Of a DNA stretch of 64,000 nucleotides, positions 38,526-45,944 are shown one piece after another. Numbering within the stretch: the first letter of the stretch is position 1; each line of letters begins with the position of its first letter. The DNA is taken from the NCBI GenBank assembly GCA_965217075.1, contig CBDCHC010000008.1, positions 1 through 64,000 of the forward strand. Reading direction: 5' to 3'. The position numbers were made by a program, and so were the translations under genes. The notes under the pieces were generated by a model. It saw nothing but the letters and a program-made list of their open reading frames with translations. It was not told where the DNA came from and did not search any database. Source of the stretch: CBDCHC01 sp965217075. Lineage in GTDB: Bacteria; Pseudomonadota; Gammaproteobacteria; PS1; Pseudothioglobaceae.

Positions 38526-39383
38526 ATGTTTTATTCACCGTTAAGATACCCTGGAGGCAAAAATAAATTATCAAAATTTATTGCAAAGATTTGTGTTGAT
38601 AATAATATTAATAGTCATTATGTAGAGCCATATGCAGGAGGCTCTGCTGTTGCACTCCATTTACTCATAGAACAGAAGGTAGAAAAAATTACAATAAATG
38701 ATTTTGATCGCTCCATCTATGCTTTTTGGCACTCAGTATTAAAAAATACAAAAAAACTTTGTTATTTAATTGAAAATACGGAAATCAATATTGAAAATTG
38801 GCAAAAAGCAAAAAAAACTCAAAAAAATAAATCTAAAGCAAAGCTTTTGGAATTAGGGTTTGCTACCTTTTTTCTTAACAGGACAAATATTTCTGGAATT
38901 ATAAACGCAGGTGTTATTGGCGGAATAGAGCAAAAAGGAAAATATAAAATAAATTGTCGTTTCAATAAAAAAGATTTGATTAGAAGGATCAAATTGATTG
39001 CAAAATATAAGAAGCAGATTGACTTATATAATCTTGATGCACTTAAATTAATTAAAAAAATACAAAAAGAATCAAACAACAATAAAACTATTTTTTATTT
39101 TGACCCTCCGTATTATCTAAAGGGCTCTTCTTTATATATGAATCACTACAAAGACGACCAACATAAAGAGGTTTCAGAGGCAATAAAAGAAATTAGAAAT
39201 ATTAATTGGATTATTTCCTATGACAATACTCCAGAAATAGAAAAAATCTATAAGTGGGTTTCAAAAAAATTAACAAAAAAATATTCTTTTAACCATTCTG
39301 CATATAGAGCAAGAGAAGGGAAAGAGATATTATTTTTTAGCAACAATTTGTTGGTGCCAAATATACTTAATATTAACGCCTAG
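38526..39383 (+). CDS. DNA adenine methylase (D12 class)
   Basis: 285 residues with SPLRYPGGKNKL at the start, the SAM-binding YVEPYAGGSAVALHL and the catalytic DPPYYLKGSSLYMNHY (DPPY at about residue 193). It methylates adenine N6, as Dam or M.DpnM. It begins three bases after the ATPase gene, so the three genes are one operon; it may protect self DNA from the neighbouring nuclease. Stop TAG, no UGA inside. Confidence 0.85.
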   Translation: MFYSPLRYPGGKNKLSKFIAKICVDNNINSHYVEPYAGGSAVALHLLIEQKVEKITINDFDRSIYAFWHSVLKNTKKLCYLIENTEINIENWQKAKKTQKNKSKAKLLELGFATFFLNRTNISGIINAGVIGGIEQKGKYKINCRFNKKDLIRRIKLIAKYKKQIDLYNLDALKLIKKIQKESNNNKTIFYFDPPYYLKGSSLYMNHYKDDQHKEVSEAIKEIRNINWIISYDNTPEIEKIYKWVSKKLTKKYSFNHSAYRAREGKEILFFSNNLLVPNILNINA

Positions 39384-39473
39384 CATTTTATTAAAAGTTT
39401 TATAAATTCAATCTAAAAATTTACTTTTATATCAAAGCAAGTATTATGAACTTAATATTTCATAACTATTTCA

Positions 39474-40133
39474 ATGACTCAAAAATTAAACAAAACCGAT
39501 GCAAGAAGACTGGCTACATTTGAAAAATTTGTGAAGAATGCAAATCACCAGTTAAGAAAAAAATCAACTAAAGAAACAAATGAAATTTTTGATGTCCAAG
39601 ATAAAATATTGAGTGGTATTAGTGTGGCAGAACTTAGAGATAAATTTTTATCCATATCAAAAGACCTTAGAGAAACGACTCTTTCGTCTTTGAATAATTT
39701 TGACTCTATTATTGCCAATCTACAAGATTGTGAAAAAATTCTAGAATGAAAAAATCTAAAAGAAATTCTTAGATTTTTTGATGATGTTGATAGGGCAATT
39801 TCTAAAATTTCCGACCAAAGAATGAGGCATCAGCTTATTAAACAAGCCCAATATTGGAGGTCAAGAAGATTGGATGATTTTTACATTGAATCATCTGAGG
39901 TGATTTTAGATAAAATCAAAAAAGATAATGGTTTTTCTTGAAAAACAATAGAGGAGGTGCAAAGTTTTTTTGCTAATTTGAATGATAATATTTCAAAGAT
40001 TAACGACCCAGTAATGAGAGCCGCAAAGTTAGTTTTTTCAAATATACGGAAAAATGATGCCATCCAAATGATTGAGTTATCTTTAAAGCCAAATCCTTAC
40101 TCAGATTTTTTGAAAAATAACAAGTCGGACTAA
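39474..40133 (+). CDS. Unrecognised helical protein with two in-frame UGA codons (code 25)
   Basis: A 219-residue frame from ATG (39,474) to TAA with UGA at 39,747-39,749 and another in GFS-UGA-KTIEEVQ. Both sides of each UGA stay coherent, charged and helical (LRFFDDVDRAISKISDQRM; EEVQSFFANLNDNISK). In the standard code it would stop after 91 residues. No family recognised. It converges with the next recoded gene, three bases apart. Confidence 0.6.
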
Positions 40134-40136
40134 GCC

Positions 40137-40606
40137 CTATTTTTTGTTTAAATTCCCCATAAAAAATCAAACTGGTTTATTATTCAAAACTTGCAATCTC
40201 ATTCTAGCCTCGGGGCTTAGGGTTGTAATTCCTAAAGCAATATTTTCATCAATAATGCTTTCTCAAAGCATTTTGTTAAAAAATTTGATAAATTCTTGTT
40301 TTTCAAGTGAGCTTATAGCCTTGTCTCAAAAATCTTTATTAAAACCTAGACTTCAATTTTCAAAATCTACTTTTTGTTGTAAGCCGTGGTTTGCAGGGCT
40401 TATATTTACTGTATCTATAATAGTTTTAAGCCTTGTTTGGTTTATCTCATCAAGCCCTATAGAGTTAGTAAATTTAAGCATTTCTACTATGGATTTGTCT
40501 TTTTCTTGGGCTTCTTTTTTATTTTAGCAATAAGTAAATTTAGCTTTTGTTTGAGTTTGTTTTTAATCTCTTTTTTGGATTCTTCAAGCTCAGATTTTTG
40601 AACCAT
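40137..40606 (-). pseudogene. UGA-containing gene, frameshifted in an A run (code 25)
   Basis: Start MVQKSELEESKKEIKN at 40,606; one base appears missing in the A6 run at 40,520-40,515, after which the frame continues AQEKDKSIVEMLKFTNS to TAG. Four in-frame UGA codons follow; as Gly they read VDFENGSLGFNKDFGDKA and KPVGFFMGNLNKK. About 156 residues, unrecognised. Its start overlaps the end of the next gene upstream, so the two are an operon. The indel may be a read error. Confidence 0.5.
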
Positions 40607-41753
40607 AATAATAAAAAATCACATCATCAAAAGAGTCTGTTGTATCTAATCAGTATTCATAATAAATTTCAGGATTTTGTACTTGAATTTGTTTTTTAGC
40701 TTCTTCAAAATTACTGCCACTGTTTTCTGATTTTTGCAAAAAATCTAAAAAAGCAGACAAAGTATTTAGTTTTTCGTTGATTGGTTTTAGTGTTTTATTT
40801 GCCTCCTTGTTTATTTCTTGGAGTTTTTTCTCATAGCTTGGATCAAGTTGACTTTTTAGCTTGTGTTCGCTTCAAACAAGACTTAAATTTCTAGTATCTT
40901 TTCAAGCTTCAGTGGTAATATTTCACTCTGTTTTAATCAAAATATCATTATCTAGATTTATTCCGTTTAGGTTATTCGTTCAAAGTTTTAGTTTGGCTAA
41001 ACCTCCGTAAAAACCTATTTCTACTCTATCAAAACTTGCTTGTAAGCTTGGCTCAGCTGAAAGCAACTGAGTTTTAAAATCAAGATATTCTGCTGTGTCT
41101 GTTCATCCAAAATCTTTTGCAATAGATTCTATAGTTCAAGGATTTTTCAAAAATGAAATAATGCCATCCAGTTTACTTTGCTTTGCCAGTTCAAGTTTTT
41201 CTCCATCTAGGTTGTCAGGATTTTTGGCTATTACTCCGTACTCATCAAAAAAATCGTTGATGGTTTTTATTTTTGAGTTTTCCTTGATTTTAGGATTATC
41301 TAAAAGCGCACCTCTTAATGAAGCTATCTTTAAGTCTGTTTTATTAATTGCCTCTATAAGATTATTTTCTTTACTGTCTCTATCAACTTTTAATGTTGTT
41401 TCTGATTTTTCGGTTGCTATAAGCTGTTTTTGTAATTCATCCAGTTTGTCATAGTCTGGGTCATCACTTTTTTCTAATTCATTAATTTTGGCTTGTATAA
41501 AAAACTGTAATATTTCTATTTTGGATTTACCTGAAAGCTCTTCTAAGGCTTTGCCACCCTGTTTTAACAAAATATTCCTGTATTCTTTTTCTTCTTCATT
41601 GGCAAAATCAAAACCTCCTAAAATATTATTAATTTTTTGAAGTTTGTTTCAAAATTCAGCTGAATTTTTTGCTTGTAAAGTTTCTGAAGAGTTTGCCTGT
41701 TTTATTCAAGATTCTTGTCAGGTTTCGGTTGATTTATTTTGCTCTAAGTTCAT
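40563..41753 (-). CDS. Large unrecognised protein with twelve in-frame UGA codons (code 25)
   Basis: A 396-residue frame from ATG at 41,753 to TAA, without UAA or UAG inside but with twelve UGA codons, about 3% of codons and too many for Trp. As Gly they give natural stretches such as LKLGTNNLNGINLDN and TEGNITTEAGKDTRN. The middle carries a coiled-coil-like block (KQLIATEKSETTLKVDRDS) that is duplicated at DNA level in the gene at 41,909. In the standard code only fragments remain. Function unknown. Confidence 0.65.
41297..41500 (-). repeat. Duplicated coding block, copy 1
   Basis: Encodes IQAKINELEK...LIATEKSETTLKVD...DLKIASLRGALLD. Long runs are base-for-base identical to the block at 41,910-42,130, with small differences between them. 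Confidence 0.8.
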
Positions 41754-41868
41754 AAGATATTGTTTTATATGAATATACTTTATCACATAAACAATTTTTG
41801 AGCAAAAATTTGATAGTTTTTCGCAGGATTTACACTGAATACCCAATTAGAAAAAATAAGTATCAAAA

Positions 41869-41896
41869 AAAATCCCACCTTACAGGATGGGTATTT
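41869..41896 (-). terminator. Hairpin between the two related genes
   Basis: ATCCCACC...GGATGGGTAT forms a short stem with flanking A and T runs, just after the stop of the 41,909 gene on the minus strand. Confidence 0.45.
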
Positions 41897-41908
41897 TCTC
41901 GACACATA

Positions 41909-42367
41909 TTATTTATCTAAAAGCGCACCTCTTAATGAAGCTATCTTTAAGTCTTGGGCTTGGAGTTTTGCCTCTATAAGATTATTTTCTTTACTGTCTC
42001 TATCAACTTTTAATGTTGTTTCTGATTTTTCGGTTGCTATAAGCTGTTTTCTTAAATTGTATCTCAATCTTTTTTCATCTTTAGTTAGACTGTCTTTTTT
42101 CTCTAATTCATTAATTTTGGCTTGTATAAGGCTTGATAATTCTTGGCATTTTAATTGTGTTTCACAAGCAATTTTAGCTTGCTCTGTAGTATTGGAAACT
42201 TCTGCATTTACAGGTGAAGTGGCTAATGTAGCTGCTAAAGCTACGGTTGCTAGAGTGTTTGTTTTCTTTCCCATCTGCGCGAGGTTAGAAAATAAAGTGG
42301 CTTTGAAAGCTGATTTAATTGTACTGATTTTTGTGAAAAAGCAAGTTTTGTGAGGATTTATGTTCAT
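41909..42367 (-). CDS. Secreted coiled-coil protein sharing a duplicated domain with its neighbour
   Basis: 152 residues. A signal-like segment (MGKKTNTLATVALAATLATS, probably cleaved near NAEVS) may start at the internal ATG rather than the first. Then CETQLKC and the block shared with the 40,563 gene (LIATEKSETTLKVDRDSKEN). No UGA codons, so it reads the same in both codes; by homology it belongs to the UGA-Gly set. Twin palindromes separate it from the divergent HTH gene. Confidence 0.6.
   Translation of the reverse strand: MNINPHKTCFFTKISTIKSAFKATLFSNLAQMGKKTNTLATVALAATLATSPVNAEVSNTTEQAKIACETQLKCQELSSLIQAKINELEKKDSLTKDEKRLRYNLRKQLIATEKSETTLKVDRDSKENNLIEAKLQAQDLKIASLRGALLDK
41910..42130 (-). 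repeat. Duplicated coding block, copy 2
   Basis: Partner of 41,297-41,500; near-identical DNA suggests recent duplication or gene conversion. Confidence 0.8.
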
Positions 42368-42381
42368 TTAATTATCTATAT

Positions 42382-42443
42382 ATCTAATATATTAGATTGT
42401 GAATATTTTGAATTATACAGAAAATGTATCTAATATATTAGAT
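42382..42443. promoter_or_regulatory. Two copies of a 16-base palindrome (operator)
   Basis: ATCTAATATATTAGAT occurs exactly at 42,382-42,397 and 42,428-42,443, centre to centre 46 bases, in the divergent promoter region between the secreted coiled-coil gene and the HTH gene. The arrangement is that of an autoregulated operator for the HTH protein. Confidence 0.7.
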
Positions 42444-42454
42444 ATAACTTAAAA

Positions 42455-42718
42455 TTGAAAAAACAATTAAATTGTGATACTGTTGCAAAAATTCACTTGC
42501 AAATTGGCAAAAATGTCAAGAAACATCGTGCTTCAAGAAAAATATCGCAATTAGATTTAGCTGAGATGATTGGCTATAAATCAGTTAGTTCTGTTTCTAT
42601 GGCTGAAATAAACTATAAAGGAATTCACTTCAACATTGAAAACCTAGCAAATATTGCTAAAGTTCTTGATGTTGATATTGAAGAATTATTTTATGGAGTG
42701 AGCGAGATAATTTACTAA
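42455..42718 (+). CDS. XRE-family HTH transcriptional regulator
   Basis: 87 residues from a TTG start (42,455), the only candidate close to the operator that gives the whole domain. HTH_3/XRE: KNVKKHRASRKISQLDLAEMI, then VSMAEINYKGIHFNIENLA and VLDVDIEELF. It probably binds the two ATCTAATATATTAGAT sites directly upstream. Stop TAA, no UGA, so its code of origin is undetermined. Confidence 0.75.
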   Translation: MKKQLNCDTVAKIHLQIGKNVKKHRASRKISQLDLAEMIGYKSVSSVSMAEINYKGIHFNIENLANIAKVLDVDIEELFYGVSEIIY

Positions 42719-42782
42719 ATATTTACTTAGCAAATATTAGCTTTGCCAAGCTTAGACCCTCCAGTGCCTGAAAATGGATCGG

Positions 42783-42977
42783 TTAATATTTTGAAAACAT
42801 TTTGACTATTCTAATAATCAAATTTTTATCTATATATGCAAATGTTTTAAAAATTGAAAAAGCTACAGCAATTATTAGAAAACCCATACTAACCACTAAA
42901 AAACTAACAGCATAAACAAGCACTACAACGGGGAAGTCGTGCTTGTTTGTAATTTTTAGTGAATCAATTTTTTTCAT
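42783..42977 (-). CDS. Small membrane protein
   Basis: 64 residues, MKKIDSLKITNKHDFPVVVL and one or two hydrophobic helices (about residues 16-40, possibly 42-56). No family. In another frame overlapping its end, a short piece reading VFKILTDPFSGTGGSKLGK suggests the remnant of a different gene. Confidence 0.35.
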   Translation of the reverse strand: MKKIDSLKITNKHDFPVVVLVYAVSFLVVSMGFLIIAVAFSIFKTFAYIDKNLIIRIVKMFSKY

Positions 42978-43009
42978 ATGGGTATTTGTTCAATACAAAG
43001 TATTAAGCT

Positions 43010-43252
43010 AATTTATTGGCTGATTGCATAACTCTACCTGCTATATTTATCATGTGTGTTTCACCTAGGTGAAACAATTAAAATACAGCTGAGTTTTTTA
43101 ATTCTGTAATTCTATTGGATATATTTTTCTAATGTGTTTCAAGCACTTGAAATAATTAAAACACAACCAAGGTTTTTCTAATTATGCAATTCTATCAACT
43201 GTATTTCACTAGTGGGTTTAAGATGTCTTAAACCAATTAAATATAAAACCCC
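43010..43252. repeat. Three tandem ~79-base units with covarying central palindromes
   Basis: Units at about 43,010-43,090, 43,091-43,168 and 43,169-43,252 share degenerate flanks (GCATAATTCTA-like, then AATTAAAATA-like). Each has a palindrome at the same place but of different sequence: TGTTTCACCTAGGTGAAACA (43,057-43,076), TTTCAAGCACTTGAAA (43,137-43,152), and GGTTTAAGA/TCTTAAACC (43,215-43,234). Centres are 78 and 80 bases apart. Pairing is kept while sequence changes, which points to a selected hairpin. Confidence 0.7.
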
Positions 43253-43733
43253 AACAATTTCAGACAACAATTTAAACTTTCTTATTACAACAAAAGTGTT
43301 CAAATTCTCAGTTTATATGCTTAAAATAAATTTAACATCTATATACGGGCTATATAGAATTAGACGCTTAATTAATGATTAAAAGAAACAAAAAAGATTA
43401 TTTATTCCTGCTCTTCTTTGTTGAACTTCTACAGGCAGATTTGATGATGAGTTTGCAGATAAAAAACTTGATTATCAGATAAAAATACATTTTTTTAAAA
43501 TAGTATGAACACTTGTATTGTTGTAAGTTCTGATTGGTATTTGTATACAAAATGTATACAGAAATTCTACATTTATATTTGACAATAAAGCAATTATAAA
43601 TATAGTGTCCCAGCAATTTTAAAAAGAGGCACGTTTAAAACTGCCTGTTTTAAGAGATTATATTTTGTTATTAATCTTTTGATCACTCTTGAAATAAGGA
43701 TAAACGATATAGTTTATTACCTTATTTTTGATT
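43253..43733. other. Gene-free stretch before the recombinase
   Basis: No convincing gene in either code. It contains a GTATAC pair (TTGTATACAAAATGTATACA, 43,541-43,560) like the sites near both element ends. A minus-strand open frame at 43,398-43,616 has composition unlike protein. Confidence 0.4.
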
Positions 43734-44636
43734 ATGAAAAAATTTAATAATTTTTATGTTGATGAATTTTTACTTGAAAAATTTATCAACCAGTGAATAT
43801 CCAAAAGAATGCTCCAAATTTATTACACGGTGTTTAGCTTGCTGATGCAGGATGATAATATTGTCGTCTCTGATTTATCAAGCTACACACCCAGGAATTT
43901 TAAGAAATTTTTGTGAGAGAATTTTATTCAAAAAAATTGGTCATCTGCTACCTATAATAGTTACAGAAGATATTTAAAATGCTTTTGCAATTATCTCTAT
44001 CAAGAAGAGTATTTGCAGGAAAATCCAATTAATAAAATTAGCAAAAGAAAAGAGCCTATGAAATTACCAAAGGCGCTTAGTAAAGAACAAACTGGGGAAT
44101 TATTAAATGCACTAAATGTAGCATTTGATAAACATACTTTTATGGGGCTTCGCAATATTACCATGGTTTATACCTATTTGCATACTGGGCTGAGGTTATC
44201 TGAGCTAACCAGTATCAAAATAGAAAATATAAAAATCATTGATGGTTATGTCAAGATTATAAAATGAAAATGAGCCAAAGATAGGATTGTGCCACTTGAT
44301 AATATGATAGTGAAAATCTTGCATCATTATCTTAAGAAGAGAAACAAAAGTTTTCATTTTGAAAAATGATTTTTGTTTCCTACCGCATATGCCAATGCTT
44401 TACAAAAAAGAGATATGCAGACAATTATTAAAAAAATCCGTTATCATATTTCGTTTCATTTTACCTGGCATCAATTAAGACATACTTTTGCAACTGAACT
44501 TGTTAGGAATAATTTTGATATTTACAATATCTCAAAAATTCTTGGACATACTAAAATTGATACGACTAAAATTTATCTAAGTATCGATGTTAGAAAACTC
44601 AAAGAACAGTTAGATAATGTTCGATTATTTGCTTAA
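43734..44636 (+). CDS. XerC/D-like tyrosine recombinase requiring UGA as glycine (code 25)
   Basis: A 300-residue frame from ATG (43,734) to TAA. Five UGA codons lie inside; those at 44,265-44,267 and 44,271-44,273 restore KGKGAKDRIVPL, the conserved beta-hairpin of XerC/D recombinases that carries the catalytic Lys. The other catalytic residues are in HTGLRLSEL, HQLRHTFAT, LGHTKI and the Tyr in KIYLSI. Trp is encoded by UGG (NWSSAT, FTWHQL), so UGA is not Trp. In the standard code it is cut into inactive pieces. It probably acts on the tRNA-Val fragment just downstream or on the tandem palindromes upstream. Confidence 0.85.
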
Positions 44637-44677
44637 CTGAAAAACAAGCAAAGGCAAGTACTCCCAAACGAAAAAAA

Positions 44678-44713
44678 GGATAAAACTTACGAATTTTTAT
44701 AGTAAGTTTATCC
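44678..44713 (+). terminator. Terminator-like hairpin after the recombinase
   Basis: GGATAAAACTTAC pairs with GTAAGTTTATCC with one bulge; the loop is T-rich but no T run follows. Confidence 0.5.
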
Positions 44714-44730
44714 CTTAGTAATGCTGTAAA

Positions 44731-44780
44731 TGGTGGGTTATGTAGGATTCGAACCTACGACCCCCTGCTTGTAAGGCAGA
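44731..44780 (-). pseudogene. 3' half of tRNA-Val(UAC), likely attachment-site remnant
   Basis: On the minus strand the anticodon arm CTGC-CTTACAA-GCAG (anticodon UAC), variable loop, T-arm GTAGGTTCGAATCCTAC, acceptor 3' strand ATAACCC and ACCA are intact. The 5' half is replaced: no GGGTTAT strand and no normal D-arm lie upstream. Fragments from the anticodon to the 3' end are the usual footprint of tyrosine integrases in tRNA genes, and the UGA-recoded recombinase ends 95 bases away. Confidence 0.7.
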
Positions 44781-44880
44781 TTAGGGCTAAATTGGCTCAA
44801 CAAAGGGACGAAAAATTACATATTTTTTAAAATTGCAAATCCTTATTCAAGAGTGATTTTATTTCCATAACATAAATACC

Positions 44881-45126
44881 ATGAATGTAAAACATGAACA
44901 GCTTGATGAAGTTAATATTTTGTTTGAAATTATCAAAACGATTTTAACCACTTGATTATCTTATTCAAGAGTCAAAAAGCTACTAAAAAAGTACACCCAC
45001 TTTGAGATTAGAAACTGAAAAAATATCAAAAGCAAATTTATAATTGCCGATTTGGTAATTCATGATTATGAGTTTTTAAGGCAAAAACAGAGCAAACTAT
45101 CTCCAATGATTAATGCAAGGCAATAA
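44881..45126 (+). CDS. Small unrecognised protein with in-frame UGA codons (code 25)
   Basis: 81 residues from ATG (44,881) to TAA with UGA in TILTT-UGA-LSYSR and FEIRN-UGA-KNIKSK. As Gly these make plausible turns. Charged and helical, ends LSPMINARQ. In the standard code the first UGA stops it after 24 residues. No family. Confidence 0.45.
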
Positions 45127-45202
45127 AACCTACACAATACTTGCATTATTTTCATTGAGAATATACTTACAATTACTTATTTTTTAGTTTTTTATATTTA
45201 TT

Positions 45203-45358
45203 ATGACAAAGAATACTACCTCCATTAGAGTTGCTCCGAAGACGAGAGATAAGCTGGAAAGTTTATCTATAGAAATCTCCTGAGTTATGATAAAAACCTA
45301 TGATGATAAAATAAATCACTTAATTTGGTTATACGAAAACCAAAAATTTGACAATTAA
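45203..45358 (+). CDS. Small ribbon-helix-helix-like protein with one UGA (code 25)
   Basis: 51 residues: SIRVAPKTRDKLESLSIEIS, UGA, VMIKTYDDKINHLIWLYEN. The I-R-V strand followed by a helix resembles Arc/MetJ-type DNA-binding proteins, but the match is by eye. UGG encodes its Trp. Stop TAA. Confidence 0.4.
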
Positions 45359-45397
45359 TTACTCCCTTTATTAACAGCATAAACTAGCCGTTTGTGT

Positions 45398-45449
45398 ATT
45401 ATTGCATACAAAAGATATGCACTAATACATACTTTTTGTATGCAATAAT
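45398..45449. repeat. Perfect 16-base inverted repeat (possible oriT or operator)
   Basis: ATTATTGCATACAAAA (45,398-45,413) and its exact complement (45,434-45,449) flank 20 bases. It touches the -35 box of the promoter that follows and lies upstream of the mobilisation genes. Confidence 0.55.
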
Positions 45450-45479
45450 TTGACAGGATTTTATAGTATGTGATATAGT
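45450..45479 (+). promoter_or_regulatory. Sigma70-type promoter
   Basis: TTGACA (45,450-45,455), 18-base spacer, TATAGT (45,474-45,479). Expected to drive the small gene at 45,546. Confidence 0.55.
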
Positions 45480-45545
45480 TATTAAGGATACGAAAATCGT
45501 TGCAACATCACTATCCACAATACTTTATATCTTAACTTTATAGTT

Positions 45546-45788
45546 ATGCCCCCAATAAGAAATTTGCAAAAAAAGGAAATGTTTAGCCAGTGAAATTTTA
45601 GTGTTTCAACTTATGATTTTGAAATTCCAAATTGAAGCAGAGCCTGAGAGGTTCTCAATATGGTGGAACTCAAAACCATAAAAAAGAGATGGTCTGATGA
45701 ATCTAATTCATACTACAACCAAAACCATTATATTGCCATCTCCCATGACCAGTTAGTTGGCTTTTTAAAAGCCCTTAAACCTAGTTAA
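45546..45788 (+). CDS. Small unrecognised protein with three in-frame UGA codons (code 25)
   Basis: 80 residues from ATG (45,546) to TAA. UGA occurs in MFSQ-UGA-NFSV, EIPN-UGA-SRA and SRA-UGA-EVLN; as Gly they read IPNGSRAGEVLNM, a natural sequence. UGG encodes Trp in KKRWSDES. A promoter lies 67 bases upstream and a strong hairpin 20 bases downstream. No family recognised. Confidence 0.5.
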
Positions 45789-45808
45789 TCTACATATATT
45801 TTCCAAAT

Positions 45809-45865
45809 AATAAAGCCCTTGTATATAGAAATTATGCCTCTTTTTCTATCTTACAGGGCTTTATT
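45809..45865 (+). terminator. Long hairpin ending the UGA-recoded block
   Basis: AATAAAGCCCTTGTA pairs with TACAGGGCTTTATT, with an inner ATAGAAA/TTTCTAT stem, followed by TTATTGTTTT. It separates the recoded genes from the standard-code mobilisation genes. Confidence 0.65.
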
Positions 45866-45944
45866 GTTTTGTAGTATTTAGAGCAAAAATAATTTGATAA
45901 TATACAATAAAATTATTGCATATATAACTTTTACAGCCAAGCAT

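Noticed and set aside
42720..42800. Short frame reading VFKILTDPFSGTGGSKLGK as a methylase fragment
   Set aside because: The DPFSGTG resembles a methylase motif, but only about 27 codons are open and no other motif follows; too little to call.
43010..43252. CRISPR array
   Set aside because: The repeated parts are degenerate, the palindromes differ between units, there are only three units and no cas genes.
43398..43616. Minus-strand open frame of 72 codons
   Set aside because: Composition (Tyr, Lys, Ile, Cys-rich without pattern), no ribosome site and overlap with a regulatory-looking stretch; not supported as a gene.
43734..44636. UGA as tryptophan (as in mycoplasmas) for the recoded frames
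   Set aside because: Trp would break the conserved GKG of the recombinase, Trp is already written UGG in the same genes, and UGA reaches about 3% of codons in the 40,563-41,753 gene, too many for Trp. Single sites elsewhere would allow Trp, so the decision rests on the recombinase.
44731..44815. Complete tRNA-Val gene
   Set aside because: No 5' acceptor strand or D-arm matches; homology starts at the anticodon stem.
34676..45788. The UGA-interrupted frames as ordinary pseudogenes
   Set aside because: Decay would also produce UAA and UAG stops; none occur across more than 1,400 codons, while true pseudogenes at 56.5-58.1 kb contain them.
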